From assembly GCA_902784755.1 (NCBI GenBank), contig CACZVX010000006.1:1-58369 (forward strand): a DNA stretch of 58,369 nt. The letters run 5' to 3'. The stretch's first letter is position 1; the number at the start of each line of letters is the position of its first letter. The notes beneath the pieces are model-generated. The model did not search any database and had not been told where the DNA came from. It saw only the letters and a program-made list of their open reading frames with translations. A program made the position numbers and the translations under genes. Below are positions 17,428 to 26,474 of the stretch, piece by piece. Source of the DNA: an uncultured Prevotellaceae bacterium. GTDB taxonomy: Bacteria > Bacteroidota > Bacteroidia > Bacteroidales > Bacteroidaceae.

Positions 17428-19575
17428 TTAGCGAACGATGAACTTTTTGCCCTGCTTCACATATACACCAGCCTTCAGGTTCTTAGCATTCACCTGAACA
17501 CCATTGAGGTTGTAAACAGGAGCATTGTGGTCAGAAATTGTCTTCTGGTCGCTGGTGAAAATCTCATCAATACCTACAGTACCAGGAGTCAGCACAAGTA
17601 CGCGAGACAAAGCTGTGTCAACACGGAAGAGCTGGAAGGTCTCTGTTCCCTTATAAACCTCACTAACATTTGAACGGTTCATTGCAATATACTTTTGAGT
17701 TGCTTCAGCCTCTGTGGCAGCTTCAATGAAGACATTATCCGTAGCGCCACGACCATAATTGCTGATCTTACTAACAACGATGAAATCATCATCGGTAAGG
17801 CCGTCAACACCAAGAGTCGTATTGTTCAAACGGATGTTACCGTAACCTACACCTGCTGGGTCGTAAGATTCATCATCACCGAGTACACCAGAATGGCAAA
17901 GACCCACATTAAGATACATCTTCAAGTTTGTTGTTCCAGCAGCATCAAAGTCAGACTGAGAAAGACCACTATTACCAGCTGCAGCCCACCAAGTATAAAC
18001 AGGTGCGAACAAAGTATGTGCTGTCAAGCTATCCAATTTAGATTGCATAAACTTGAAGCGGCGGATACCGTCACCAACGTAGATTGGATCGCCACCTTCA
18101 ACAGCCTGCACATGGCCAAATGCTTGAACAAAGGTAGTATCACCAACTTCAGTACCTTTCACCCACTTGAAGCGCATTGCATCACCACGACCTGTCCAGT
18201 TGCTCTCTCCTGAAGTGTTAGTTGCCTGAAGAGCATCAACCTCAGTAAAGCCAAGACCTAACAACTCATCTGCAGTTTTATGCTGAAAATCAATATCATG
18301 CTTAATGGTAAACGACTGATCATTCACAATAGAAGTTGTGCCATTGGCATAGCCAAGAGCTTTTGTCGTAACTGTCAGCGTTCCTTTTTCTGTCAATTCA
18401 ACTAATGCGCCGTTGTTCTGGTTATTCAGTGTGAAGTCGCCAGCACCAGACTCTGATTTGAAGCTGAAGTCCATAAATACTTCGGGAGACAGAGGAATGG
18501 AGGTATTATCAACAGAGAACTGATAGGTTTTAGCATAACCCTCAGAAGCAGAAACGATAGCATACGTAGGAGAAGGCAGAACAATCGGAGTACAATCAAC
18601 TTCTGCGGTTACTTTTTCAGAAGTCATAGTACCTGCAGTGGTGTAAGCCTCGATAGTTCCAGAGGTTGTGGTTGTATAGACATATGCACCAGGTACATCA
18701 CCGGCATCATAGTAGGAAACCGTTTTTTCTGTTCCATCAGTACCCTTGAAATGAAGAGTCTCACCTTGCATGAAAGAGATTGTGTAAGTGCGCTCTGACA
18801 TGTTCAGACCCGTCATAGCAATCACGGGCTTATTAGCATAGTCACCAGGAATGCTGACAACGATATTATCAACATTCGTTACAGACTGATAACGGGCATT
18901 CATAATATAAAGACCTGTAGCATACATATTGGCATCTTCTGCCATAATCTTACTACCCTTATAGGAGAACTCTGCATCACTGAAACTTGTGAACTCATAG
19001 CTAACCTCGCGAGTAGCAATGTTCACATTAAGCGTAACATTGTACCAGTCACCAGCGACGGGATCAAAAGTTACAGTAGAGTCGTTATTAATGAACCAGC
19101 CAGTTACAGCTGCTAAAGTACTATTCTGAGAAACCTCAAAAAGACAGTTGGGAGACAGCTTGGTATAGTTGGCATAGGTACCACTCTTTGCGCCATTAGT
19201 CAATTCACAAGCTTCACTTGAGAAAATGGCAATAGTACCGTTACACTGTTTATTATTCAGCTGATTACCAAAGGCCTGAATCTGGAAATCAATGCTGACA
19301 TTATATTCGGTTAATCCATCTTTTGCAGGGTCAAAAATACCTTCACCCCATAAACAGTGAGCAGAACGGCCATTATCCGTGTTAACGAAGGAAAGATACT
19401 TTCCTTCTTTGTCACCTACTATGGTCGCATAGGTCTTTTGCGCATTACCATTAACAGTCCATGTGGAAGGAACCGATCCAGATTCATAATTCTCAGAATA
19501 GAGAATACGATCAGCATGGGCATTGATGGCGAACATAGCCATTAGAGCCGTACATAATAAGTAAATTTTTCTCAT
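17428..19575 (-). CDS. Secreted multidomain protein of unknown function, possible surface glycan-binding protein
   Basis: I do not recognise the family. A signal peptide (residues 1-21) is followed by a beta-rich region (about 22-240) that resembles a concanavalin/laminin-G-like sandwich, a middle part with short Ig-like segments (about 245-400), a compact region rich in W, Y and D (about 405-640), and the locus-wide C-terminal tail (YNLNGVQV ... GVYVKQGKKFIVR). No lipobox and no catalytic signature of a known lyase, esterase or hydrolase is visible. It follows directly after the second SusD gene, the slot where Bacteroidota polysaccharide loci usually encode a surface glycan-binding protein, but it has its own promoter. 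A glycan-binding role is inferred from position; a new enzyme is possible. Confidence 0.8.
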   Translation of the reverse strand: MRKIYLLCTALMAMFAINAHADRILYSENYESGSVPSTWTVNGNAQKTYATIVGDKEGKYLSFVNTDNGRSAHCLWGEGIFDPAKDGLTEYNVSIDFQIQAFGNQLNNKQCNGTIAIFSSEACELTNGAKSGTYANYTKLSPNCLFEVSQNSTLAAVTGWFINNDSTVTFDPVAGDWYNVTLNVNIATREVSYEFTSFSDAEFSYKGSKIMAEDANMYATGLYIMNARYQSVTNVDNIVVSIPGDYANKPVIAMTGLNMSERTYTISFMQGETLHFKGTDGTEKTVSYYDAGDVPGAYVYTTTTSGTIEAYTTAGTMTSEKVTAEVDCTPIVLPSPTYAIVSASEGYAKTYQFSVDNTSIPLSPEVFMDFSFKSESGAGDFTLNNQNNGALVELTEKGTLTVTTKALGYANGTTSIVNDQSFTIKHDIDFQHKTADELLGLGFTEVDALQATNTSGESNWTGRGDAMRFKWVKGTEVGDTTFVQAFGHVQAVEGGDPIYVGDGIRRFKFMQSKLDSLTAHTLFAPVYTWWAAAGNSGLSQSDFDAAGTTNLKMYLNVGLCHSGVLGDDESYDPAGVGYGNIRLNNTTLGVDGLTDDDFIVVSKISNYGRGATDNVFIEAATEAEATQKYIAMNRSNVSEVYKGTETFQLFRVDTALSRVLVLTPGTVGIDEIFTSDQKTISDHNAPVYNLNGVQVNAKNLKAGVYVKQGKKFIVR

Positions 19576-19626
19576 AATTTTGTTGTTTAAATTAATAATT
19601 AGGTTCTGTTATTTTCTTCTTATTTG

Positions 19627-19685
19627 CACCCAAGAGTGCACTTTTACACTCTTGGATGCAAAGATACTGATTAATTTGCAAATTA
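19627..19685 (-). promoter_or_regulatory. Promoter of the unknown gene with 5' hairpin and palindrome
   Basis: Minus-strand TATCTTTG (19659-19666) is a -7 box. A 9-bp hairpin CCAAGAGTG/CACTCTTGG lies directly downstream (about 19629-19656), at the very start of the inferred transcript. A perfect 14-base palindrome TAATTTGCAAATTA lies just upstream (19672-19685), between the -7 and -33 positions, where a bound regulator would block or reposition polymerase. Confidence 0.5.
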
Positions 19686-19728
19686 GAACTATAAATTCTG
19701 ATTTTTAAATATAAATTTTTGTCCTTGA

Positions 19729-21438
19729 TTACCAACCAGGATTCTGTGTCAGAGCACCACCAGACTTCAGAATTTCGCTCTGAGCCAAGGGGAAGAGATA
19801 CATCTTATCATCCCAGTAAGAACGCGTGCTTGTATCACTCTGTGGCGTATAGGTGAAGGTACCATCTGCATTCTTTGTGATACGCATTGACTTGATGGTA
19901 CGGTACTTTTGTTCACCAGCCACCTTCCAACGACGCAGATCATAGAAGCGATGTCCTTCGAAAGCCAGTTCCACGAAACGCTCATTCTGCAGACGCTCCT
20001 TAAACTGATTTGCATCCAAACCCGCAGCCAAGTTTGGCTGCTTTGCACGTGCACGGACCACATTCAAAGCAGCTGCGGCGGTCATGCTCAGGCCAGAAGA
20101 AGTCTCGTAGCCACTTCCAGTATAATTAAGCATAGCCTCTGCATAGTTCAGATAGAATTCTGCCAATCGGAAAATTACCCAATGATGACGCTCTGTGGTT
20201 GCATTGAGAGCACCAATAGTAAGGCTCTTGTTTACATACTTTTTCAGATAATAGCCTGTAGGAGTTGCATAAGTGATAGGCAGGGCATTGGCTCCACCGA
20301 TGAAAGTCTCCAGAGTCTCATTAGGCCACTGTTCGCCATTCACAGCGACTGTCATTGCCAGACGTGCATCGCGGTTAGCATAAGGATTCTGCGGGTCGTA
20401 GCCACTGTCAGCATCAGTAATGGCCTTACCATTCGTCATCTCATAGGCGTCAACCAAATTTTGTGTAGGACAGTTACCACCGCCGGCATTCTCCAGACCA
20501 ATTGGGAAATTATACTTCTCAAAAGTGTTAGAGGCCGAAACGATACGACGAACGAGGATACATTCTTCTGAGTTCTGCCAGTTGTCCTTCTGGAAAAGAG
20601 CGCCATAATCAGCAGAAAGTTTCATACCACGAGCACGGCATGTGTTGATAAGCTCCAAGTTATCAAGGGCAGCCTGATGCCAACGTTCTCTATCATTGTT
20701 CGGGTTGAACAACGGACTCGCATAATAGAGAGAGGCACGGGCCTTCAGTGCAAGAACGCAAAGATTGTTCACACGACCAGTCTCGTTCTTACTCTTCAGC
20801 TGCATGGCACCAAGGTCAGAATAATCCTTGACAATGGTGTCCTGAATAGCCTTACATTCCGAATTGATAAACTGGAATACTTCATCAGAAGTAGCACGAG
20901 GCTGTGAGTTTATCTCCGTGGCATCCATTGTAGTGGTGATAAGAGGCACACCACCAAAAGAACGCACCAATAAGAAATAATAGTAGGCGCGCAGGAAACG
21001 AGCCTCAAACTGCAAATTCTGATACTGGTGAAGCTCTGCCTTATAGTCGAGGTCTGTGAGATAGTCCTCGAAAGTCTGATCCTTGAATTCAGTCAGGAAA
21101 AGGTTAGCATAACTGATACCACGCCAGCACTTGGTCCAAAGAGAAGCGTCATTGTTGTTACTGGCACTCCAGCCACCATCGTAGAACTTCTCAATGGCAT
21201 TACCTGAATGGCTATAGACCGACTCATCGGTAGCAGATGCCAGCAAAGCTCCGCTATAGTTACCGAAGTCATAGTCCAAATCATTATAGACCGATGTGAC
21301 CAAGCCTGCAGAACGGGCAAAGGTGGTCTTCACATAGTCCTCGTCAAAGACACTATACTCCTTGTAGTCCATTTTGTCACCACAAGATGCAAGCGCAAGC
21401 ATTACAACAGCGAGGCTTATTATATTCTTGATTTTCAT
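19729..21438 (-). CDS. SusD/RagB family outer-membrane lipoprotein (second pair)
   Basis: Glycan-binding lid of a SusCD importer. Lipoprotein signal peptide with lipobox LASC, lipidated cysteine near residue 19. The N-terminal TPR-like helices and the SusD/RagB C-terminal region are recognisable, with the conserved end LYPLPQSEIL-like motif (LFPLAQSEILKSGGALTQNPGW). Length 569 is normal for the family. It lies 37 bases after the SusC gene and pairs with it. Ligand cannot be read from the sequence; neighbours point to homogalacturonan or rhamnogalacturonan oligosaccharides. Confidence 0.95.
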   Translation of the reverse strand: MKIKNIISLAVVMLALASCGDKMDYKEYSVFDEDYVKTTFARSAGLVTSVYNDLDYDFGNYSGALLASATDESVYSHSGNAIEKFYDGGWSASNNNDASLWTKCWRGISYANLFLTEFKDQTFEDYLTDLDYKAELHQYQNLQFEARFLRAYYYFLLVRSFGGVPLITTTMDATEINSQPRATSDEVFQFINSECKAIQDTIVKDYSDLGAMQLKSKNETGRVNNLCVLALKARASLYYASPLFNPNNDRERWHQAALDNLELINTCRARGMKLSADYGALFQKDNWQNSEECILVRRIVSASNTFEKYNFPIGLENAGGGNCPTQNLVDAYEMTNGKAITDADSGYDPQNPYANRDARLAMTVAVNGEQWPNETLETFIGGANALPITYATPTGYYLKKYVNKSLTIGALNATTERHHWVIFRLAEFYLNYAEAMLNYTGSGYETSSGLSMTAAAALNVVRARAKQPNLAAGLDANQFKERLQNERFVELAFEGHRFYDLRRWKVAGEQKYRTIKSMRITKNADGTFTYTPQSDTSTRSYWDDKMYLFPLAQSEILKSGGALTQNPGW

Positions 21439-21475
21439 ATCCTTCTTGTTTTAGATGATTTTGTTATACAAGCGA

Positions 21476-24313
21476 TTAGAGTGTTACAGAAAGTCCAAAC
21501 ACTACACTGCGATTGAGCGGAGCTGCAATGCCATAAGAAGCAGCATCCACTTCATCGAGGTGGTCAAAAGTGAATAGGTCAACACCACGTACATAGAGTT
21601 TGGCAGCATCGACAATCTTCAAGGGCTGAAGTACAGCCTTTGGCAGATGATAATAAAGCTCAATGTTGCGAAGCTTCAAATAAGAACGGTCACGCAACCA
21701 GTAAGAACTGGTTTGATAGTTATTGGCATTACTCTCAGAACTCAGGCGTGGGAATTCTGCATTCGCATTATTGTTCTCGGGACTCCAACGCTTGTCGTAA
21801 ACCTGCTGAGCCAAAGAACTGTTATTGATGAGTCCCCAATAGTAACCCTGTGTGTTAAGCACAGCGCTGTAGCGGCCAACGCCTTGGAACATAGCATCCA
21901 CACCAAGTCCCTTCCACTCCAATCCGAGATGGAATGAATAATAGAGTTCCGGTGCTGTTACACTATAACCAATCTTCACCTTATCGTTGGCATCTACCAA
22001 ACCGTCACCATTAACATCTTTATAACGAATATCACCAGGACGTACGGTTGTAAAGGTCTGACGTGGAGCAGCATCAATCTCAGCCTGAGATGTGAACAGT
22101 CCCTCAGCAACCAAACCGTAGATAGAGTTCAGAGGATTGCCTGTCTGCACCAGATTATCGTAGGCACGTGGTTCTTCAGCCATATCCTTAATCTCAGACT
22201 TAGCCAGAGTCATATTTCCACCAATATTAAATTTCAAGTCGCCAAAACTATGGCTGAAGTTGAGGGCAGCATCAATACCCTTCTGATCAACAACACCTTG
22301 ATTCACATATGGAGCGCCGAAACCAATCATAGAAGTATAAGCACCGGCACCTGAGCACCAGATATCATAGCGATGATTATTGAAATAATCAAGTTCTAGA
22401 GTCAATCCCTTGAAAAGGGTTGCATCAAGACCAATATTAAACTTACGGGCTTTCTCATGAGATGGTGCCACTGCTGCCATCGTTCCGAGGGTTGTTGTGC
22501 CATAGATATCCTGAGCAGCTGTAGCATCAACAAAATAGTAAGCTGAAGCACCGCTGATAGAATAGCTCTGAGTATAATAAGTCCACACATCCATATCATC
22601 ACCTGGCAGATAGTCGGCATTGAGTATACCAAACGAAGCACGGAGCTTCAGATAATCAAGCCAATTTACATCTTTCAGGAAATTCTCTTTGGAAAGCACC
22701 CAAGCAGCTGAAATTGTTGGAGAGAAACTCCACTTGGTGTCGGGAGCCAAACGACTGCTACCGCTATACACGAGTGCGAGGTCAGCCAGATACTTTCCCT
22801 GATAGCCATAGTGTGTCCACCATGAATAGTTCTGCCGATATACGGAACTGTTTCCACCATTAGTATGCTGGTAGTCATAATCCCACTTCAACTGGCTATA
22901 TAGATAGTGATTGCCAAAACTGCGGTCGAAATTAAGTCCGCCAGCAGCCGTAAGACGACGGGCAAAGGCTTTAGTAGCAGCACTCTTACTCATCTCCGTA
23001 CGTTCACCTCCAGAGAAATAGGTACCCTTGCTGAACACACCATTAGTCCATACTGCAGGATAGCTACCGTAAACATAGGTCTTACTATGATCCTCATAAA
23101 GTGTGCTATAAGTATCGTAGCCCAATTTCAAGAAGAAACCAAGACCTTTAATCCAAGATGAGAGATCCTGTGAAAGGGTCATGTCAGCATAAAGTCCACG
23201 CTCATGGGTCTTATAATAAGCAGCATCGGTTGAAAGTGCCACGGGGTTGAGCGTTCCTGCCCATGTGGAATTACCACCCCAGTCACCATTCTCACTCTTA
23301 ATCGGGAATGCTGCAGAAGGCAGATTATAAATATTATTCCACAAATTAGCCTGACTACCAGGCTGAGAAGCCTCACTGAGAATACCCAGCAGGTTAACCT
23401 TCAGCATAGTTGAAGGCGTGAGGTCGATATCAAGATTCACCCGGAGATTACCACGAACGTACTTATCTTGAGTGCTATAACCTTCTGTTTCACCTGGACT
23501 CTTAATAAAGCCTTTATCTGAAAGGAGGTTCAAGGCTGTATAATAGCGGAAACGCTCACCACCACCAGTGAAGTCAACACCGACTTTATTCGTAACGCCA
23601 TGATGACGGAATGTCTCATCAACCCAGTTCACACTTGGATATTGGAAAGGATATTCACCACTCTGGAAAGCATTCATAGCATTAGCATCATAACGTACAG
23701 CTTTACCCTCATTGGTCAAAGCCTCGTTGATAGCTGCTGCATAAGTTGGACCATTAACAAATTTAGGACGGTTTGTCTGATAGTTAATAAGATGATCATA
23801 GTGAACAGACATCTCATTACTATTATACTTACCACGCTTAGTTGTAACAAGAACAGCTCCGTTAGCGCCCTTATAACCATAAAGAGCCGTAGCCGCAGCA
23901 TCTTTAAGAATAGTCACGCTTTCTACTTCCTCTGGAGTCACGACTGTAATATCACGCTCCACCCCATCTACGAGAATAAGCGGAGTGCTGGTGCTCAGGC
24001 TCTGAAGGCCACGAATGTAGAACGTGGGATTCTGAACGAAATAAGAGCCTGTACCATCAAGTGAAATCAAACCGTTACCCTGACCGATAATGGAGTTGCC
24101 GATGTTCTTAGCAGAGCGCTTATCAACAGTCTCACGGGTGATAACTGAAGCTGCAGCCGTGCTCTGTTCACGAGTGAACACCTTTTGTGCACCTACGTCA
24201 ATGCTCTGGTCTGCAAAGGCATCGCCCGTCAACATTGTACTGTCTTGCTGTGCAGCTGCCGGCAGGCAGATGCCTGCAAGCAGTGTCAGCATGAATATAT
24301 TTCTTTTCTTCAT
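21476..24313 (-). CDS. SusC/RagA family TonB-dependent transporter (second pair), short N-terminus
   Basis: Outer-membrane importer driven by TonB. Signal peptide (about 1-21), then directly the plug domain (about 50-165; IRGLQSL, LILVDGVERD, VESVTILKDAAATALYGYKGANG) and a 22-strand barrel. Unlike its partner upstream and most SusC proteins it lacks the roughly 80-residue carboxypeptidase-regulatory-like N-terminal domain, which explains 945 residues against 1,068. It follows the first SusD gene by 43 bases and is co-transcribed with it. Import of pectin-derived oligosaccharides is inferred from context. Confidence 0.95.
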   Translation of the reverse strand: MKKRNIFMLTLLAGICLPAAAQQDSTMLTGDAFADQSIDVGAQKVFTREQSTAAASVITRETVDKRSAKNIGNSIIGQGNGLISLDGTGSYFVQNPTFYIRGLQSLSTSTPLILVDGVERDITVVTPEEVESVTILKDAAATALYGYKGANGAVLVTTKRGKYNSNEMSVHYDHLINYQTNRPKFVNGPTYAAAINEALTNEGKAVRYDANAMNAFQSGEYPFQYPSVNWVDETFRHHGVTNKVGVDFTGGGERFRYYTALNLLSDKGFIKSPGETEGYSTQDKYVRGNLRVNLDIDLTPSTMLKVNLLGILSEASQPGSQANLWNNIYNLPSAAFPIKSENGDWGGNSTWAGTLNPVALSTDAAYYKTHERGLYADMTLSQDLSSWIKGLGFFLKLGYDTYSTLYEDHSKTYVYGSYPAVWTNGVFSKGTYFSGGERTEMSKSAATKAFARRLTAAGGLNFDRSFGNHYLYSQLKWDYDYQHTNGGNSSVYRQNYSWWTHYGYQGKYLADLALVYSGSSRLAPDTKWSFSPTISAAWVLSKENFLKDVNWLDYLKLRASFGILNADYLPGDDMDVWTYYTQSYSISGASAYYFVDATAAQDIYGTTTLGTMAAVAPSHEKARKFNIGLDATLFKGLTLELDYFNNHRYDIWCSGAGAYTSMIGFGAPYVNQGVVDQKGIDAALNFSHSFGDLKFNIGGNMTLAKSEIKDMAEEPRAYDNLVQTGNPLNSIYGLVAEGLFTSQAEIDAAPRQTFTTVRPGDIRYKDVNGDGLVDANDKVKIGYSVTAPELYYSFHLGLEWKGLGVDAMFQGVGRYSAVLNTQGYYWGLINNSSLAQQVYDKRWSPENNNANAEFPRLSSESNANNYQTSSYWLRDRSYLKLRNIELYYHLPKAVLQPLKIVDAAKLYVRGVDLFTFDHLDEVDAASYGIAAPLNRSVVFGLSVTL

Positions 24314-24356
24314 ATAATTGTCAATTATTAAATGTTAAATTGTCAATTGTTCATTA

Positions 24357-26438
24357 TCACCATCCTGGATTCTGCACAATTCCATAACCCTTGTTCAGCT
24401 CAGTAACTGGCAGCGGGAAGAGGAACCATTTCTTTACCTCATTAGAATTAGGATCAAGATCCCACATCACACGACGACGGTTTTGGAGGGTGAACTTCTC
24501 ATACTTGAAGTGATCAGGCTCTGCTACACCGTTATCTTTGTCGGTACCCAGATATGGGTTGTAATTCTCCACATACTCACCCATTACATTCTGAAGACGA
24601 GTAATCTTTAAACCATGAAGTTCTTTACACATCCAGTCAGAACGCTTGTAACGGATCATATCATAATAGCGGTTGTTACTCATACCAAGTTCACAGGCAC
24701 GCTCACGGAGGATTTCCTCAATAAGCAGGTCTTTATCTGAACTTACGGCAGGTGTATATTGCTCCAGATTTCCAAGACCAACACGAGCACGCACGCGATT
24801 CACACAGTTCAAGGCTCCGGCAATATTGCCAGTCTGTGCAAGTGTCTCTGCCCACATCAGCAACATTTCATCATAGCTCAGATATACCCAGTGCATATAT
24901 TTACGATGGTATTCCTCGCCAAGATAGTACTTAATAGTACCCATACCTGTTGAGAATTTAAAAGTAAGCTGCTCTACAATCTCACCAGTTGTTTTAGCAA
25001 TATTCTGACCAGCATCATTACCACCTGTCCAAAGCTCATAAATGTCACCAGAGGACTTTCCTGTAGTCCAGTCAAGCGTAATCTGCTGTCCGTTAACAAT
25101 GGCATTCTCATAAAGACGTGGGTCGCGGATTGCATATTTTGCCATCGTGCGACGACCAACCTTAATAACAGGACTGTAGAAAATCTGTCCGTCAGCATTC
25201 AATCTTTGATTGCTGGCATTGAGCAGTGCACTTGTAGGTTCTTGTCCAAACACAAACGGCTCGCCCGAAGACCAGGGGAACATCTCCATATATTCCACTG
25301 TGGGGCAATAAGAATTACGGCCAATACCTACCCAGTTCCACCAGGCGTATGTACCTTGCGAACCGTAAACAGTAGCTACACGAGTGGAATGGATAACCTC
25401 TTTACTACCCTGCAAGATATAGCCCATACGATAAGCCTGACGATAACCGTCAGCGCTTTTTTCTGTAGCCTGATTCAGCTGATAGAATTTTCCTGCAGTA
25501 CCCAAGGAGAGACTTGTGGGATCGCTTTCGCCGTTGGCAGCGAAGAATTCACGACAAGCTTGCTCAGCTCTTACCCAACGCTGCTGATCATAATTGCCAT
25601 ACCAAACGAGACTATCCTGTTCGGCCTGAGTAGAGCCTCCGAAATAAGGCTGATTAGCATTATAAAGAGGTGAAGCTGCAATAAGCAATATCTTAGCCTT
25701 CAAGGCACGTGCACCAGCTGCTGTCCAGCGACCTGTATTGTTATAGGCATCGGTGTCGGTGGTATTGCCGTCCCAAGCCCAACGCAGATGAGGAATAGCC
25801 TCATCAAGAAGGCCAACCATATAATTTACAGTTTTTTCAATGCTGGCACGTTTCAGATTTGTGTAATCACCCTCTGTGCCCGTATAAGCTTTATCAACGA
25901 TGGGAAGACCACCATAAACGCTAAAGAGATCGAAGTAACGAGCAGCAATCAGACATTTAGCTTGCGCTGCAATACTGGCTCTCTCTTCATCACTGAGATC
26001 AGGAACGCGATCAATATTCTCAAGCAGCAAATACCCCTGACGAACAGCTTCCCATACTTTATCACTAGTAAAGCCTATCAGTGCATCATTATTAGCGGAG
26101 AGCGTATTGCTATAATAACTATTGTAGATAGCCGTACCATTCCAATGGATCTGGTAACAATCGGTAAGACCGTCAAGTTTTCCTTGATAGCTGTTCTGAC
26201 TGGTTGGAAGACCTGACGCGTTAGAGAAAGGCAAACCGTAGTACTGCATTCCATAGATACCCGTCAGGAACTGACGAGTGTATTCGGCGCTATTAAAAAC
26301 CGTATCAATGGTAACAGTTCCTCCCGGTGCCTTCTCAACAAAACTGTCACCCACCTTGACATCATCTGTACATGCAATGAACATACTAGCAGAAACCAAG
26401 GCGATGGCGGATGCGTTGAATATATGTTGTAGTTTCAT
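24357..26438 (-). CDS. SusD/RagB family outer-membrane lipoprotein (first pair)
   Basis: Partner of the SusC immediately upstream (36-base gap). Lipoprotein signal with lipobox near IAC, lipidated cysteine near residue 23. The SusD fold is shown by the helical repeats and the C-terminal motif WFLFPLPVTELNKGYGIVQNPGW-type ending. At 693 residues it is longer than the usual 500-600, with extra loops in the middle. Expected to capture a long or branched pectin fragment at the cell surface and close the SusC channel. Confidence 0.95.
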   Translation of the reverse strand: MKLQHIFNASAIALVSASMFIACTDDVKVGDSFVEKAPGGTVTIDTVFNSAEYTRQFLTGIYGMQYYGLPFSNASGLPTSQNSYQGKLDGLTDCYQIHWNGTAIYNSYYSNTLSANNDALIGFTSDKVWEAVRQGYLLLENIDRVPDLSDEERASIAAQAKCLIAARYFDLFSVYGGLPIVDKAYTGTEGDYTNLKRASIEKTVNYMVGLLDEAIPHLRWAWDGNTTDTDAYNNTGRWTAAGARALKAKILLIAASPLYNANQPYFGGSTQAEQDSLVWYGNYDQQRWVRAEQACREFFAANGESDPTSLSLGTAGKFYQLNQATEKSADGYRQAYRMGYILQGSKEVIHSTRVATVYGSQGTYAWWNWVGIGRNSYCPTVEYMEMFPWSSGEPFVFGQEPTSALLNASNQRLNADGQIFYSPVIKVGRRTMAKYAIRDPRLYENAIVNGQQITLDWTTGKSSGDIYELWTGGNDAGQNIAKTTGEIVEQLTFKFSTGMGTIKYYLGEEYHRKYMHWVYLSYDEMLLMWAETLAQTGNIAGALNCVNRVRARVGLGNLEQYTPAVSSDKDLLIEEILRERACELGMSNNRYYDMIRYKRSDWMCKELHGLKITRLQNVMGEYVENYNPYLGTDKDNGVAEPDHFKYEKFTLQNRRRVMWDLDPNSNEVKKWFLFPLPVTELNKGYGIVQNPGW

Positions 26439-26474
26439 AATTACTTTCTATTTTACATTAAACCGTTTTCTCCA

